DNA of 64,000 nt from a virus: positions 1 through 64,000 of the IMG/VR virus record IMGVR_UViG_3300025788_000001. One strand, given 5' to 3'. Made by a program: the position numbers and the translations under genes. The notes under the pieces were generated by a model. It was not told the DNA's origin and did no database searches. It saw only the letters and a program-made list of their open reading frames with translations. Below, piece by piece: positions 31,410-40,066 of the stretch (position 1 is its first letter; every line of letters starts with the position of its first letter).

Positions 31410-31844
31410 TTACTTGATAATCCGCATGAACTTGGCTTGCTCGGCTTTACTCAACTGCTCGAACAACTCGACTACCTTGTCAACTGTTACCTTGACTTGC
31501 TTGAATGACCCTGACTTCTCAGGTCTAACTATGTGACTACGGAACATCTCAGTCGCTGACTTGTATGCGAGTTGGTGCTCTCTCGTTCTCTCATCACGAG
31601 TTTGGGACAGAATCCTGTCCAAGACCTTATCGCTTGGATTACCTAGATAACCCGCAACAAAGTGTCGCACCCATTCGTGTCTCCAATCGGCTTGTGCCTC
31701 AGGGTCTTCCTTAATGTATTGCTTATGCCATACCTCTGACTCAGCCATACTCATTCGCTTGGCTACTCCCATGCCGTTAGCGAATACAGCGAATGTAATG
31801 TTTGCACCCTTTGGTGCTGTTTGATAAGTAAATGTTAATGCCAT
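31410..31844 (-). CDS. First early-operon protein, 144 aa
   Basis: The frame extends upstream, but ATG 31844 is chosen because it follows TTGGAG and because the upstream part runs through a hairpin terminator. The product starts 'MALTFTYQTAPKGANITFAV', has 'ESEVWHKQYIKEDPEAQADWRHEWVRHF' (in part) and ends in an amphipathic helix 'LFEQLSKAEQAKFMRIIK'. It is the promoter-proximal early gene, where phages often place host-takeover proteins. Hairpin R8 is inside it and encodes 'LDRILSQ'. No family recognised. Confidence 0.65.
   Translation of the reverse strand: MALTFTYQTAPKGANITFAVFANGMGVAKRMSMAESEVWHKQYIKEDPEAQADWRHEWVRHFVAGYLGNPSDKVLDRILSQTRDERTREHQLAYKSATEMFRSHIVRPEKSGSFKQVKVTVDKVVELFEQLSKAEQAKFMRIIK
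31604..31620. repeat. Hairpin repeat R8
   Basis: GGGACAG-AATC-CTGTCC, inside the 144-residue first early gene. Confidence 0.7.
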
Positions 31845-31860
31845 GATGTGTAACTCCAAT

Positions 31861-31887
31861 ATAAAAAGCCAAGCGTATCGGCTTGGC
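31861..31887 (-). terminator. Leader terminator/attenuator of the early operon
   Basis: On the - strand: GCCAAGC-CGATAC-GCTTGGC (7-bp stem) followed directly by TTTTTAT, 17 bases before the ATG of the first early gene. An intrinsic terminator in the leader would need antitermination or would set basal early expression. Confidence 0.6.
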
Positions 31888-32239
31888 AACGAATGAATAG
31901 ATGTTCTATCCATGTAAACAGTATAGCTTTAGGGTCTATTCCCCCCTTCGTAATGGCTATATGGCGACCCCACTATGGGGGTATCAACCCTGTTGGAGGG
32001 AGTGGTGACATGGTCACTAGATCATTGTTCCTTAACCGCACAGCTAAAAAATGTCAAATCTTGTATAAAATCAACAACTTACAGCAAAATTTTATTAAAA
32101 ATTCATGCACTTCCATGTCTAATATTTGACCAAACATGTGACATCCCCAGTTTCCCAGTTGGTACCTACAGGCATAAAACATCTATACATATTGATACCC
32201 ATATGTATAAAAAATTCCAAAAAATATACATGTCAAATG

Positions 32240-32268
32240 TTGCAGTGCAATAAAATGTGTAATAAACT
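32240..32268 (+). promoter_or_regulatory. Candidate late/leader promoter
   Basis: TTGCAG (-35), 17-base spacer, TAAACT (-10), 46 bases upstream of the 42-residue gene that begins the rightward operon. Both hexamers are partial matches. Confidence 0.4.
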
Positions 32269-32314
32269 ACACAAACCGGGAAAAATGTTTCCCACAATTT
32301 ACAAAGGACCTACC

Positions 32315-32443
32315 ATGTACGATTTTTTTAAACCCCTCGAGCTAAACAAAACTTACCAGCAAACTGAGAAAGCAATTAAAGACGCATACCACTTTTGGCT
32401 AGACGTTACGATTGACACAATCAAGATGCTAAAAGCTAAGTAA
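32315..32443 (+). CDS. Small helical protein, 42 aa
   Basis: ATG 32315 after AAAGGACCTACC; stop at 32443. 'MYDFFKPLELNKTYQQTEKA' plus 'IKDAYHFWLDVTIDTIKMLKAK' form one or two amphipathic helices with an aromatic face. The last part loosely recalls phasin-like proteins, but the match is too short to name. A strong hairpin follows at once, so it may be a separately expressed early or leader gene. Confidence 0.6.
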   Translation: MYDFFKPLELNKTYQQTEKAIKDAYHFWLDVTIDTIKMLKAK

Positions 32444-32448
32444 AAAAA

Positions 32449-32477
32449 AAAACCCCCGGGGGTTTTAAGTCCGGGGG
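32449..32477 (+). terminator. GC-rich hairpin after the 42-aa gene
   Basis: AAAACCCCCGGGGGTTTT is a perfect 18-bp palindrome, and CCCCCGG (32453-32459) can alternatively pair with CCGGGGG (32471-32477). The T-run is only four long. It probably ends or attenuates the leader transcript before the terminase genes. Confidence 0.5.
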
Positions 32478-32621
32478 CCAAACCATCACAACAAAGGAGA
32501 TTTGCGCATAGCTCAAACGAAGGAGGAAAAGCCACACGCAAAAGAATAGTAACATAAAAAACAAAAACGTTGTATACTTCCAACATTCGCTTACCCCAGC
32601 GCAACCAAGGAGGTAGTTAGT

Positions 32622-33242
32622 TTGCTTTTAGAGCATTTGGTCTCAGCCGTAGCTGCAGATTATGTACCAGAAATTGATTCTGGTGCGGACAACTTTACCC
32701 CCCTAGAAGACTTGACTGCCCCCCAAACATTGGGCGCGCAAAAACAAACAGTAGACTGGTTAAACCAATTCTCCTCCGAAGAGGAAGAAGCCCAGATCCT
32801 ATCTAATGCCCAAGAACAACAAGTAGCCAACGCATTCGCTGCTTTAACAGCTGGCTCCCCTGACGCAAAAAACCAATTACTGAACTTACAAGTCCCTGAA
32901 GAAATCACAAACGCCGTGGCTATGGTCACTGGATACCAGTGGGAGTTTGTAAAACAGGCGAATGAGTTGCGTTCGATGAGCGTGGCAAAGATCGTCAAAG
33001 AAACCGACCACCCTGATGCCCGGATACGTCTAAAAGCGTTGGAGTTGCTAGGAAAAGTCACGGAAGTAGCCTTGTTTACCGAACGCGTAGAAGTAAACCA
33101 AAAAGAAATAAGCAATGAGGAACTCGAAAAGCGCATCAGAGAGAAACTATCCAAGTACATGGGTAAAGCAGACGTCATTGACGTAGAAGATATCGTCGAA
33201 ACTAAGGTTGTTGCAGAAAAGCAACGGTATAAAGACGAATGA
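32622..33242 (+). CDS. terS: Terminase small subunit-like protein, TTG start
   Basis: 206 residues. The TTG at 32622 is preferred because AAGGAGG lies 8-9 bases upstream. The centre, 'SMSVAKIVKETDHPDARIRLKALELLGKVTEVALF' (quoted in part), is helical with the 'DARIRLKALELLGKV' stretch common in phage terminase small subunits of this type. The N-terminal part is acidic and the C-terminal part is a coiled coil ('EELEKRIREKLSKYMG'). It recognises the packaging site on DNA and loads the large subunit. Its end overlaps terL by four bases. Confidence 0.75.
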   Translation: MLLEHLVSAVAADYVPEIDSGADNFTPLEDLTAPQTLGAQKQTVDWLNQFSSEEEEAQILSNAQEQQVANAFAALTAGSPDAKNQLLNLQVPEEITNAVAMVTGYQWEFVKQANELRSMSVAKIVKETDHPDARIRLKALELLGKVTEVALFTERVEVNQKEISNEELEKRIREKLSKYMGKADVIDVEDIVETKVVAEKQRYKDE

Positions 33243-34771
33243 ATCTAGACTTTCTAACTCCACAAGAGGCTCTCGCCGCGCAATTAGCGCTAAAAGACAT
33301 GAGTTTGGAAGAGAAGGCGCTCTTTTTAGCGGATTTAGAAGAGCAAGAGCACCGCATGCACTTAAATCAGGCACAAAATAAGCCGCTGGAGTTCGCGAAA
33401 GCAGTATACCCAGGCTTTAAGATAGGGCCCCAGCACCGCAAACTAGCTAAAATCTTCCAGGATGTTGTGGAGGGGCGAAAAAAGCGCGTAATTATTAATA
33501 TTGCACCACGTATGGGCAAATCAGAGTTTTCGTCCTACCTGTTTCCGGCATACTTTCTAGGTCAATACCCCGAGAAGAAAATCATTATGGCCACGCATAC
33601 CGCGGGGCTCTCGGAAGACTTTGGACGGAGAGTGAGGAACTTAATTGACTCAGATGATTACAGAGCAGTCTTCCCAAACACGGTCGTTGCCGACGACCAA
33701 AAGGCTGCGGGTAAGTGGAGCACATCTGCTGGTGGGCAGTATTATGCTGCTGGTGTCGGGGGTGCCTTGGCAGGACGAGGCGCTGACTTGTTTGTTATTG
33801 ATGACCCTCATTCTGAACAGGACATGAAAGCGAATTCAAGGCTAGCGTTTGATAACGCCTGGTCTTGGTTCCAAACTGGCCCACTACAACGTTTAATGCC
33901 GGGGGGTGCGATCATAGTAATTATGACTCGCTGGTCTTTGCTCGATTTAACTGGGCGGATCATTGACTACAATATAAAAAACCCGCACACGACCCCTTGG
34001 GAGATTGTAGAACTGCCCGCTATCCTTAACGAAGATACAGACGCAGAAAAATCCCTTTGGCCAGAACAATGGCCCCTCGAAACACTGAAAGCTACAAAGG
34101 CAGTACTAGATCCTCGTTATTGGAATGCCCAGTATATGCAGAACCCGACTAGCGATATGAGCGCTGTTGTTGGAAGAAAAGACTGGATGATATGGGAAAA
34201 AGATGACCCGCCTACTGTAGAGTATATTATTCAAAGCTGGGATACGGCGTTTGAAACTAAGACAACATCTGACTACTCCGCATGTACAACGTGGGGGGTT
34301 TGGTATAACGAGGAGGATGGGAACTCACCCAATTTAATCTTACTCGACGCCTTTAAAGACCGAATGGCATTTCCAGAACTAAAACAAGTAGCGCTAAAGC
34401 ACTACAAGGAATGGAAGCCCGATGCGTTTATTGTGGAGAAAAAAGCTTCAGGTGCCCCGTTGATCCAGGAACTTAGGATGATGGGGATACCAGTACAGGA
34501 GACCAACCCTTCCCGTGGAAATGATAAGATGGTTCGCTTGAATGCCGTAGCTGATCTTTTTACTAGCGGGAAGGTTTGGGCGCCCGATAGGCGGTGGGCC
34601 CGGGATGTAATAGAAGAATTGGCATCGTTCCCAGTTGGCGAGCATGATGACTTTGTGGATACGACAACTCAGGCACTTTTGCGGTACCGCCAGGGCGGGT
34701 TCATTAGTTTGGACACCGACGAGAAAGATGATTTGCAGTACAAGTACAGACGGAAGGCGGCATACTACTAA
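33239..34771 (+). CDS. terL: Terminase large subunit
   Basis: 510 residues. ATPase: Walker A 'APRMGKSEF' (about 91-99), then 'MATHTAGLSEDFGRRVRNLI', Walker B 'LFVIDDPHSEQD' (about 184-195) and coupling motif 'TRWSLLDLTGRI'. Nuclease (RNase H fold): 'QSWDTAFETKTTSDYSA' (first Asp, about 333), 'VEKKASGAPLIQEL', 'HDDFVDTTTQALL' (last Asp pair, about 468). It powers headful or cos-type DNA packaging into the procapsid; the type cannot be read from the sequence. Confidence 0.96.
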   Translation: MNLDFLTPQEALAAQLALKDMSLEEKALFLADLEEQEHRMHLNQAQNKPLEFAKAVYPGFKIGPQHRKLAKIFQDVVEGRKKRVIINIAPRMGKSEFSSYLFPAYFLGQYPEKKIIMATHTAGLSEDFGRRVRNLIDSDDYRAVFPNTVVADDQKAAGKWSTSAGGQYYAAGVGGALAGRGADLFVIDDPHSEQDMKANSRLAFDNAWSWFQTGPLQRLMPGGAIIVIMTRWSLLDLTGRIIDYNIKNPHTTPWEIVELPAILNEDTDAEKSLWPEQWPLETLKATKAVLDPRYWNAQYMQNPTSDMSAVVGRKDWMIWEKDDPPTVEYIIQSWDTAFETKTTSDYSACTTWGVWYNEEDGNSPNLILLDAFKDRMAFPELKQVALKHYKEWKPDAFIVEKKASGAPLIQELRMMGIPVQETNPSRGNDKMVRLNAVADLFTSGKVWAPDRRWARDVIEELASFPVGEHDDFVDTTTQALLRYRQGGFISLDTDEKDDLQYKYRRKAAYY

Positions 34772-35007
34772 TGTTTAAATTCATAAAGCGGTGGTGGAAA
34801 GTTAAAAAAATGTCCCGCGCTATCTGGCGTCAGGTTAAAATCGAGCAAACTTGTACTTTTATGTATGTAGCTGAACCTGTTGAGCGCGTACACGAGTGCT
34901 TAAAAGAATTTGGGCTTACGGATAAAGATATGCAGGCAAAATGTATGTCGTCTTTACCACCAGCGCGAAACAATAATGTAATTAAGGAAGACATAACATG
35001 CCAGTAG
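34771..35007 (+). CDS. Small protein between terminase and portal
   Basis: 78 residues. The first 22 are basic with Trp ('FKFIKRWWKVKKMSRAIWRQ'). ATG 34771 shares a base with the terminase stop (TAATG), and the 3' end overlaps the portal start by 10 bases. Such small genes recur at this position, but no function is known to me. Confidence 0.65.
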   Translation: MFKFIKRWWKVKKMSRAIWRQVKIEQTCTFMYVAEPVERVHECLKEFGLTDKDMQAKCMSSLPPARNNNVIKEDITCQ

Positions 35008-37505
35008 ATAAAGGTTTATACCAAGCGCCGAAAGGCCTAGAACAACTGACTCAGAACGAGCCAGATATTGAAATCGAAATTGAAGACCCAGAAGCGGTTC
35101 ATATTAACGGTGATGGCTTTGAGCTAGATATCGAAAAAATGGACGAAGTTGACGGTAGCGAAGAGTTCAATATGAACTTAGCCGAAGAACTTGATGCTGG
35201 CGCCCTTGAAACGATTGCCGGTGATCTGGCCTCTGACATCGAAAACGATTTGGCTTCCCGCAAAGACTGGGAGCAGATGTACAAAGACGGTATTACATTG
35301 CTTGGTCTGAAGTTTGAAGAACGCGTAGAACCTTGGGATGGCGCTTGTGGTGTATTCCACCCAATGATTACAGAAGCCGTAGTTCGTTTCCAATCAGAAA
35401 CAATTATGGAGACTTTCCCTGCTAAGGGCCCAGTCCGTACACAGATTATCGGTAAAGAGACCCGCGAAAAGATGGAAGCGGCACAGCGTGTAGAAGCTGA
35501 CATGAATTACCAGCTTACAGAAAAGATGCCTGAGTTCAGGAATGAGCACGAGCGTATGCTGTGGAATCTGCCATCTGCAGGTTCTGCGTTTAAAAAGGTG
35601 TACTTTGATCCGTCTATTGACCGTCAGGTTTCAATGTTTATTCCGGCAGAAGATATCATTTTGCCATATGGAGCTAGCGAAATTGCCTCTTGCCACCGCG
35701 TTACACACCGTATGCGCAAGACTAAGCAGGACTTGATCAAGCTACAGCGCGCTGGCTTTTACACCGATGTTGAGCTTGGGGAGCCACAAAAGTTCCGTAC
35801 CGAGATTCAAGAGAAGAAAGATAAAGAAACTGGCTTTACTGCTAGCTACGATGATCGCTTTGAGCTGTACGAAGTACATGCTGATTTAGATTTACCTGGT
35901 TTTGAAGATAAGGACGATAGTGGTGAAGAAACAGGAATTGCTCTCCCGTATGTGGTTACAATGGTACGCGGCACGAATCAGGTTTTGGCGGTTCGTAGAA
36001 ACTGGAAAGAAGAAGATCCGCTGCGTCTTAAACGCCAGCACTTTGTCCACTACCAATATATTCCTGGTTATGGCGCTTACGGTTTCGGCCTTTTCCATCT
36101 TGTTGGCGGTTTTGCTAAATCAGCCACTTCCATCCTGCGACAGCTTGTCGATGCCGGAACCCTATCGAATCTGCCGGGTGGTTTAAAATCCCGTGGTCTT
36201 CGCATTAAAGGTGATGACACTCCAATTGCTCCAGGTGAATTCCGTGACGTAGATGTTGGTTCAGGAACTATTCGCGACAACATCCTACCACTTCCATACA
36301 AAGAACCCTCTGCAGTTTTAGCTGGTTTAATGGACAAAATCATTGAGGAAGGCCGCCGCTTTGCAGCTACTTCGGATATGCAGGTATCTGACATGTCGGC
36401 TAATGCCCCTGTTGGAACTACACTAGCGATTCTCGAAAGAACCTTAAAAGTCATGTCAGCTGTTCAGGCGCGAGTGCATTATGCGCTGCGTCAAGAATTA
36501 AAACTAATTGCCGGTATTATTCGGGATTACACAGACGATGACTATACCTACGAGCCAGAACATGGCGACATGCAGGTTAAAAAATCTGATTACAAACACG
36601 TAGACATCCTACCAGTATCAGATCCAAACGCGGCCACACTATCTCAGCGTGTTGTCCAGTACCAGGCAGTTATTCAATTAGCCCAGTCAGCTCCACAGAT
36701 TTACAACTTACCAGAACTTCATCGCCAGATGCTAGACGTGCTTGGCATTAAGAACGCTGACAAACTTGTGCCATTGGATGATGACCAGAAACCGAAAGAC
36801 CCAGTAACAGAAAACATGGCTGCTCTAAAAGGCAAGCCAATGAAAGCGTTTATGTTCCAGGATCACCAGGCCCATATTCAGGTACACCAGATGGCTATGC
36901 AAGACCCAATCGTTCAACAACTTGTTGGGCAAAACCCACAGGCGCAAGCAATTATGGGCGCAATGCAGGCTCATATAGCAGAACACGTTGGGTATGCATA
37001 CCGTCAGAAGATCGAAGAGGCTATGGGCGCATCACTCCCATCACCGAAAGAAGAGCTTTCACCAGATTTGGAAGTTGAATTGTCTCGTTTGATTGCCCAA
37101 GCAGCTCCGCAAGTACTGGCTCAATCTCAAGCTATGGCTGCTCAACAGCAAGCCCAGCAAAATGCGAAAGATCCTGTAATGCAAGCTGAGTTAATTGACC
37201 AGCAAGTTAAGCAGGGCGAGCTGGAGCGTAAGAAGGCTAAAGACCAAACCGATGCACAGTTTAAACAACAAGAGCTCGCACTTAAAGCGCAGGAGCTTCA
37301 GTCCAAGAAAGTACAGGCTGGGGTCGATACCGCCACAACATTTATCAATAATCAGCAGCAACACCAAGCTAATAAACGCCAGACATTGACTAGCGGGGCC
37401 TTGCAATTAGCCCAACTAGCTCAGCAAGATAAAGAGCACAGGCTTAATACAGCAGTAACCCTAAACCAACAGCAACAAACACCTAAGGAGAGTAAAACCA
37501 AATGA
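34998..37505 (+). CDS. Portal protein
   Basis: 835 residues, the size of podovirus portals. It has an acidic N-terminal tail, a core with 'LGLKFEERVEPWDGACGVFHP' (split here: ERVEPWDGACGVFHP), 'VRFQSETIMETFPAKGPVRT', 'NLPSAGSAFKKVYFDP' and 'GYGAYGFGLFHLVGGFAKSATS', and a Gln-rich C-terminal coiled coil from about residue 700 ('QQQAQQNAKDPVMQAELIDQ'). The dodecameric ring at one vertex binds terminase and later the tail. Good AAGGAAG site. It may include internal barrel-like helices at the C-terminus. Confidence 0.92.
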   Translation: MPVDKGLYQAPKGLEQLTQNEPDIEIEIEDPEAVHINGDGFELDIEKMDEVDGSEEFNMNLAEELDAGALETIAGDLASDIENDLASRKDWEQMYKDGITLLGLKFEERVEPWDGACGVFHPMITEAVVRFQSETIMETFPAKGPVRTQIIGKETREKMEAAQRVEADMNYQLTEKMPEFRNEHERMLWNLPSAGSAFKKVYFDPSIDRQVSMFIPAEDIILPYGASEIASCHRVTHRMRKTKQDLIKLQRAGFYTDVELGEPQKFRTEIQEKKDKETGFTASYDDRFELYEVHADLDLPGFEDKDDSGEETGIALPYVVTMVRGTNQVLAVRRNWKEEDPLRLKRQHFVHYQYIPGYGAYGFGLFHLVGGFAKSATSILRQLVDAGTLSNLPGGLKSRGLRIKGDDTPIAPGEFRDVDVGSGTIRDNILPLPYKEPSAVLAGLMDKIIEEGRRFAATSDMQVSDMSANAPVGTTLAILERTLKVMSAVQARVHYALRQELKLIAGIIRDYTDDDYTYEPEHGDMQVKKSDYKHVDILPVSDPNAATLSQRVVQYQAVIQLAQSAPQIYNLPELHRQMLDVLGIKNADKLVPLDDDQKPKDPVTENMAALKGKPMKAFMFQDHQAHIQVHQMAMQDPIVQQLVGQNPQAQAIMGAMQAHIAEHVGYAYRQKIEEAMGASLPSPKEELSPDLEVELSRLIAQAAPQVLAQSQAMAAQQQAQQNAKDPVMQAELIDQQVKQGELERKKAKDQTDAQFKQQELALKAQELQSKKVQAGVDTATTFINNQQQHQANKRQTLTSGALQLAQLAQQDKEHRLNTAVTLNQQQQTPKESKTK

Positions 37506-37711
37506 TGGATCTACTAACGGCTGATTTCATAGCCGCAATGCGTGACAAGTTGCGCACAGATATGAATAACTACACTGACGATTTGGCAAACGGGCAGTGT
37601 ACAAGTTTTGAGCAGTACAGAGAGCTCTGCGGTGTAATTCGAGGCCTAGCATTTGCAGAGCGCCATTTATTCGACCTCGCTGACAATATGAAAGAAGACA
37701 ACGATGAGTGA
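37502..37711 (+). CDS. Small conserved protein after the portal
   Basis: 69 residues, helical: 'DFIAAMRDKLRTDMNNYTDDLANGQCTSFEQYRE' (in part) and 'GLAFAERHLFDLADNMKED'. This 'CxSFxxYxxxxGxIxGLxxAE' pattern is common directly after portal genes in such phages. Function unknown. It overlaps the portal stop (ATGATG) and the next gene. Confidence 0.7.
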   Translation: MMDLLTADFIAAMRDKLRTDMNNYTDDLANGQCTSFEQYRELCGVIRGLAFAERHLFDLADNMKEDNDE

Positions 37712-38168
37712 AACCATCGCTTTGCCCCCACAAGGGTTTGTATTACCGGATGGCAGTATGCATTCGCTTGACGCAGTAGACGTAGAAGTAAATGAAGTAG
37801 CTGAGCCAACACCCGAAGAAATCCAGGTGCAAATGGCCCGCCAGCTACCTGAACCACGTGGTTGGAGAATGCTGTGTTCGCTGGTTACAGCCACAGACCA
37901 ATACGATAGCGGCATTGTTAAGGCTGATGAGACTAAGAAGATTGAGGAGCTAACTTCCCCAGTTTTATTTGTTTTGAAGCTAGGCGATCTAGCCTATAAA
38001 GATGAAGCTAAATTTCCAACAGGTGCTTGGTGTAAAGAGGGTGATTTTGTTATTACCCGCCCTTATACAGGTACTAGGATCATGATTTACGGAAAAGAGT
38101 TTCGTGTTATTTATGACGACCAAGTAGAAGCAGTTGTCGAGGACCCGAGGGGGATCGCGCGTGCGTAA
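37704..38168 (+). CDS. GroES-like co-chaperonin
   Basis: 154 residues. The C-terminal half shows the pattern of phage co-chaperonins: 'VLFVLKLGDLAYKDE', 'GAWCKEGDFVITRPYTGTRI' and 'GKEFRVIYDDQVEAVVEDP', with a beta-barrel character and a 'DDQVEAVVEDP' end as in GroES-like barrels. It would cap host GroEL and help fold capsid proteins, which fits its place between portal and scaffold genes. The mobile loop (about 65-100, 'YDSGIVKADETKKIEELTSP') fits the GroEL-binding loop. The match is by pattern, not exact motif. Confidence 0.65.
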   Translation: MSETIALPPQGFVLPDGSMHSLDAVDVEVNEVAEPTPEEIQVQMARQLPEPRGWRMLCSLVTATDQYDSGIVKADETKKIEELTSPVLFVLKLGDLAYKDEAKFPTGAWCKEGDFVITRPYTGTRIMIYGKEFRVIYDDQVEAVVEDPRGIARA

Positions 38169-38613
38169 TAGAACCGAATATCTTAGAGCTTGGAGAGCAG
38201 CAAACCCCGAAAAGGTTAAAGCGGCTAAACGAAAGTATTACTCTTCTGAAAAAGGTAAAGCACAAAAACGGAAGGAAGACGCAGCCTATGTAGCAGCTGG
38301 CGGTCGAGCTAAAGCAGAATTACGTAGAAGTGCTAAGCCGCTTTCTGAAACTAGAAAACAAGCAAAACTTAGATACCAGCTAGTTCGCCGTAGTTTTGAA
38401 AAAAATTTAGCAGAGCTTGATAGGCTAGTTCTTACTGAAGCGGTAGATCTTATGCGTAAGCGAAGTGCTATTACGGGCTTTTCTTGGCATGTAGATCATA
38501 TTGTTCCGGTATCAAAAGGCGGAACAAGTAGTGCTAATAACCTGCAAGTTGTACCGGCTTTATGGAATCGCAAGAAATCCAACGCGCACACCGAACGCTT
38601 TTTCGGTGCTTAA
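38161..38613 (+). CDS. Free-standing HNH endonuclease
   Basis: The start chosen is GTG at 38161 (GAGGGGG eight bases upstream), inside the end of the GroES-like gene; a TTG at 38134 is possible. About 150 residues: a basic N-terminal part ('NRTEYLRAWRAANPEKVKAA') and a C-terminal HNH core 'WHVDHIVPVSKGGTSSANN' with 'LQVVPALWNRKKS' as the last metal site. It lies between virion genes and is probably a homing-type mobile gene that does not serve assembly. It overlaps its host gene without breaking it. Confidence 0.85.
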   Translation: MRNRTEYLRAWRAANPEKVKAAKRKYYSSEKGKAQKRKEDAAYVAAGGRAKAELRRSAKPLSETRKQAKLRYQLVRRSFEKNLAELDRLVLTEAVDLMRKRSAITGFSWHVDHIVPVSKGGTSSANNLQVVPALWNRKKSNAHTERFFGA

Positions 38614-38627
38614 AATAAGGAGCAATT

Positions 38628-39599
38628 ATGGTTTACAAATTCCCAGACGAAGACGGAAGCTTTGATGAAAAGCCAGAAGTCGAGTTAGATGTAACTGCTG
38701 AAGGCGATGTTGTTGAGGCGGATATTGTTGTTGAAGACGATACTCCTGAACAAGATCGAAAGGCGCAGCCCCTAAACCGTGATGTAGAAGATCCCTCGGA
38801 TGAAGAGATTGAGGGCTATACAAAAGGTGTTCAATCGCGCATTAAAGAGCTAACGCATGCCCGTCATGACGAGCGTAGAGCCAAAGAAAAGGCCGAACGT
38901 GAGAAAGAAGAAGCAATTCGTCTAGCTCAACATGCTATGGAAGAGAACAAGAAACTGAAGCAGTACGTTCAGACTGGTGAGACTTCCTACCAAGAGATGA
39001 TGCGCGAAAAAGCCGAGGCTGAGCTTAATAATGCACGTGATAAGTTTAAGAAAGCGTCTGAAGACTACGACTCCGAGGCATTGCTTGCCGCCCAAGAAGC
39101 GTTGACTGAAGCGAAGATGAAAATTGAAGCTGCAAAAAATTTCCGTCCAAGTACTTTACAAACTCAAGAAAATGATGTACAAATACAACATACGGCTCCA
39201 GATGTACCCAAGCCCGACGAAAAAACTCTGCGCTGGCAGGCAAAAAACCAGTGGTTCGGATCGCCGGGGTACGAAGAGGTGACAGCCTTTGCATTAGGCT
39301 TGCATCAGAAATTGGTGGCCACGGGTTACGATCCGCGTAGTGAAGAATATTTCGAGAAAATTAATTCTCGCTTAAAGTCTGTGTTCCCTGATTTACTTCA
39401 GGATGACGAGCCAGCTAGCCGTAGAACCGGTGAACCTAGTAAAAAGCCGGCAACAGTCGTGGCTTCTGCTACCCGTTCAACGGGGGCAAAAAAAACTATC
39501 CGACTTACATCCACCCAAGCAGCACTGGCTGATAAGTTAGGTATTTCACGTGAATTGTATGCTAAGGAATTTTTAAAACAGGAGGCCCGTAATGGCTAA
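38628..39599 (+). CDS. Scaffolding protein
   Basis: 323 residues. Very acidic N-terminus, then a long central coiled coil ('RRAKEKAEREKEEAIRLAQH', about 80-180, with 'AEAELNNARDKFKKASEDYD'), and a basic C-terminal part ending 'KLGISRELYAKEFLKQEARNG', the typical helix-rich, capsid-binding end of phage scaffolds. It sits before the capsid genes. It guides coat assembly and is released or degraded. AAGGAGC precedes ATG 38628. Confidence 0.85.
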   Translation: MVYKFPDEDGSFDEKPEVELDVTAEGDVVEADIVVEDDTPEQDRKAQPLNRDVEDPSDEEIEGYTKGVQSRIKELTHARHDERRAKEKAEREKEEAIRLAQHAMEENKKLKQYVQTGETSYQEMMREKAEAELNNARDKFKKASEDYDSEALLAAQEALTEAKMKIEAAKNFRPSTLQTQENDVQIQHTAPDVPKPDEKTLRWQAKNQWFGSPGYEEVTAFALGLHQKLVATGYDPRSEEYFEKINSRLKSVFPDLLQDDEPASRRTGEPSKKPATVVASATRSTGAKKTIRLTSTQAALADKLGISRELYAKEFLKQEARNG

Positions 39600-40044
39600 T
39601 ACTCGTAAAACGCGCGATGGCGAGAATCGCGAAACAGCTTCAACCCGTCCAATCTACCGCCCAGCGGCTACTCTGCCTGATCCTACTCCAGAATCTGGTT
39701 ATAGCTTCAGATGGGTTGCTAAAGAGGTATTAGGACAAGCGGTACCAACTAACGTATCCCAAAAGTTTCGTGATGGTTGGGTACCGGTTAAAGCTGAGGA
39801 TCACCCCGAACTTATGATTGTGGGTGATGCAAATGGAAACGTTGAAATCGGTGGTTTGATCTTGTGTAAGATCTTAACAGAGCACCTCGCAGCACAAAAA
39901 GAGTACTACGAGTCGCAAGCACAAAATCAGATGGATTCGGTTGATAACCATTTCATGCGTAATAACGATGCACGTATGCCTTTGTATAGTGAGCGTAAAA
40001 GCACAGTAAGTAAAGGTGGTGGCTTCGGGAGTGGTTCACGTTAA
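39592..40044 (+). CDS. Conserved capsid-module protein
   Basis: 150 residues, with 'SGYSFRWVAKEVLGQAVPTNVS', 'KFRDGWVPVKAEDHPEL' and a Gly/Ser-rich C-terminus 'KGGGFGSGSR'. It is found between scaffold and coat in similar phages, so a minor capsid or decoration role is likely. It overlaps the scaffold end by eight bases. Confidence 0.75.
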   Translation: MANTRKTRDGENRETASTRPIYRPAATLPDPTPESGYSFRWVAKEVLGQAVPTNVSQKFRDGWVPVKAEDHPELMIVGDANGNVEIGGLILCKILTEHLAAQKEYYESQAQNQMDSVDNHFMRNNDARMPLYSERKSTVSKGGGFGSGSR

Positions 40045-40066
40045 TTAACTTTTTAGGAGGCTTTAA

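Larger units (their letters stand above)
31845..32314. promoter_or_regulatory. Divergent control region between early and late operons
   Basis: 470 bases with no convincing gene. It separates the - strand early operon from the + strand late operon. It contains the leader terminator (31861-31887), a short inverted repeat GTGAC-ATG-GTCAC (32005-32017), two copies of ATGTCAAAT (32051-32059 and 32230-32238) and a + strand promoter candidate (32240-32268). I could not choose a good early (- strand) promoter by eye. Confidence 0.6.

Noticed and set aside
32126-32314. Upstream extension of the 42-residue gene
   Set aside because: The AAAGGACC site fits the ATG at 32315; the upstream part is AT-rich with no coding character.
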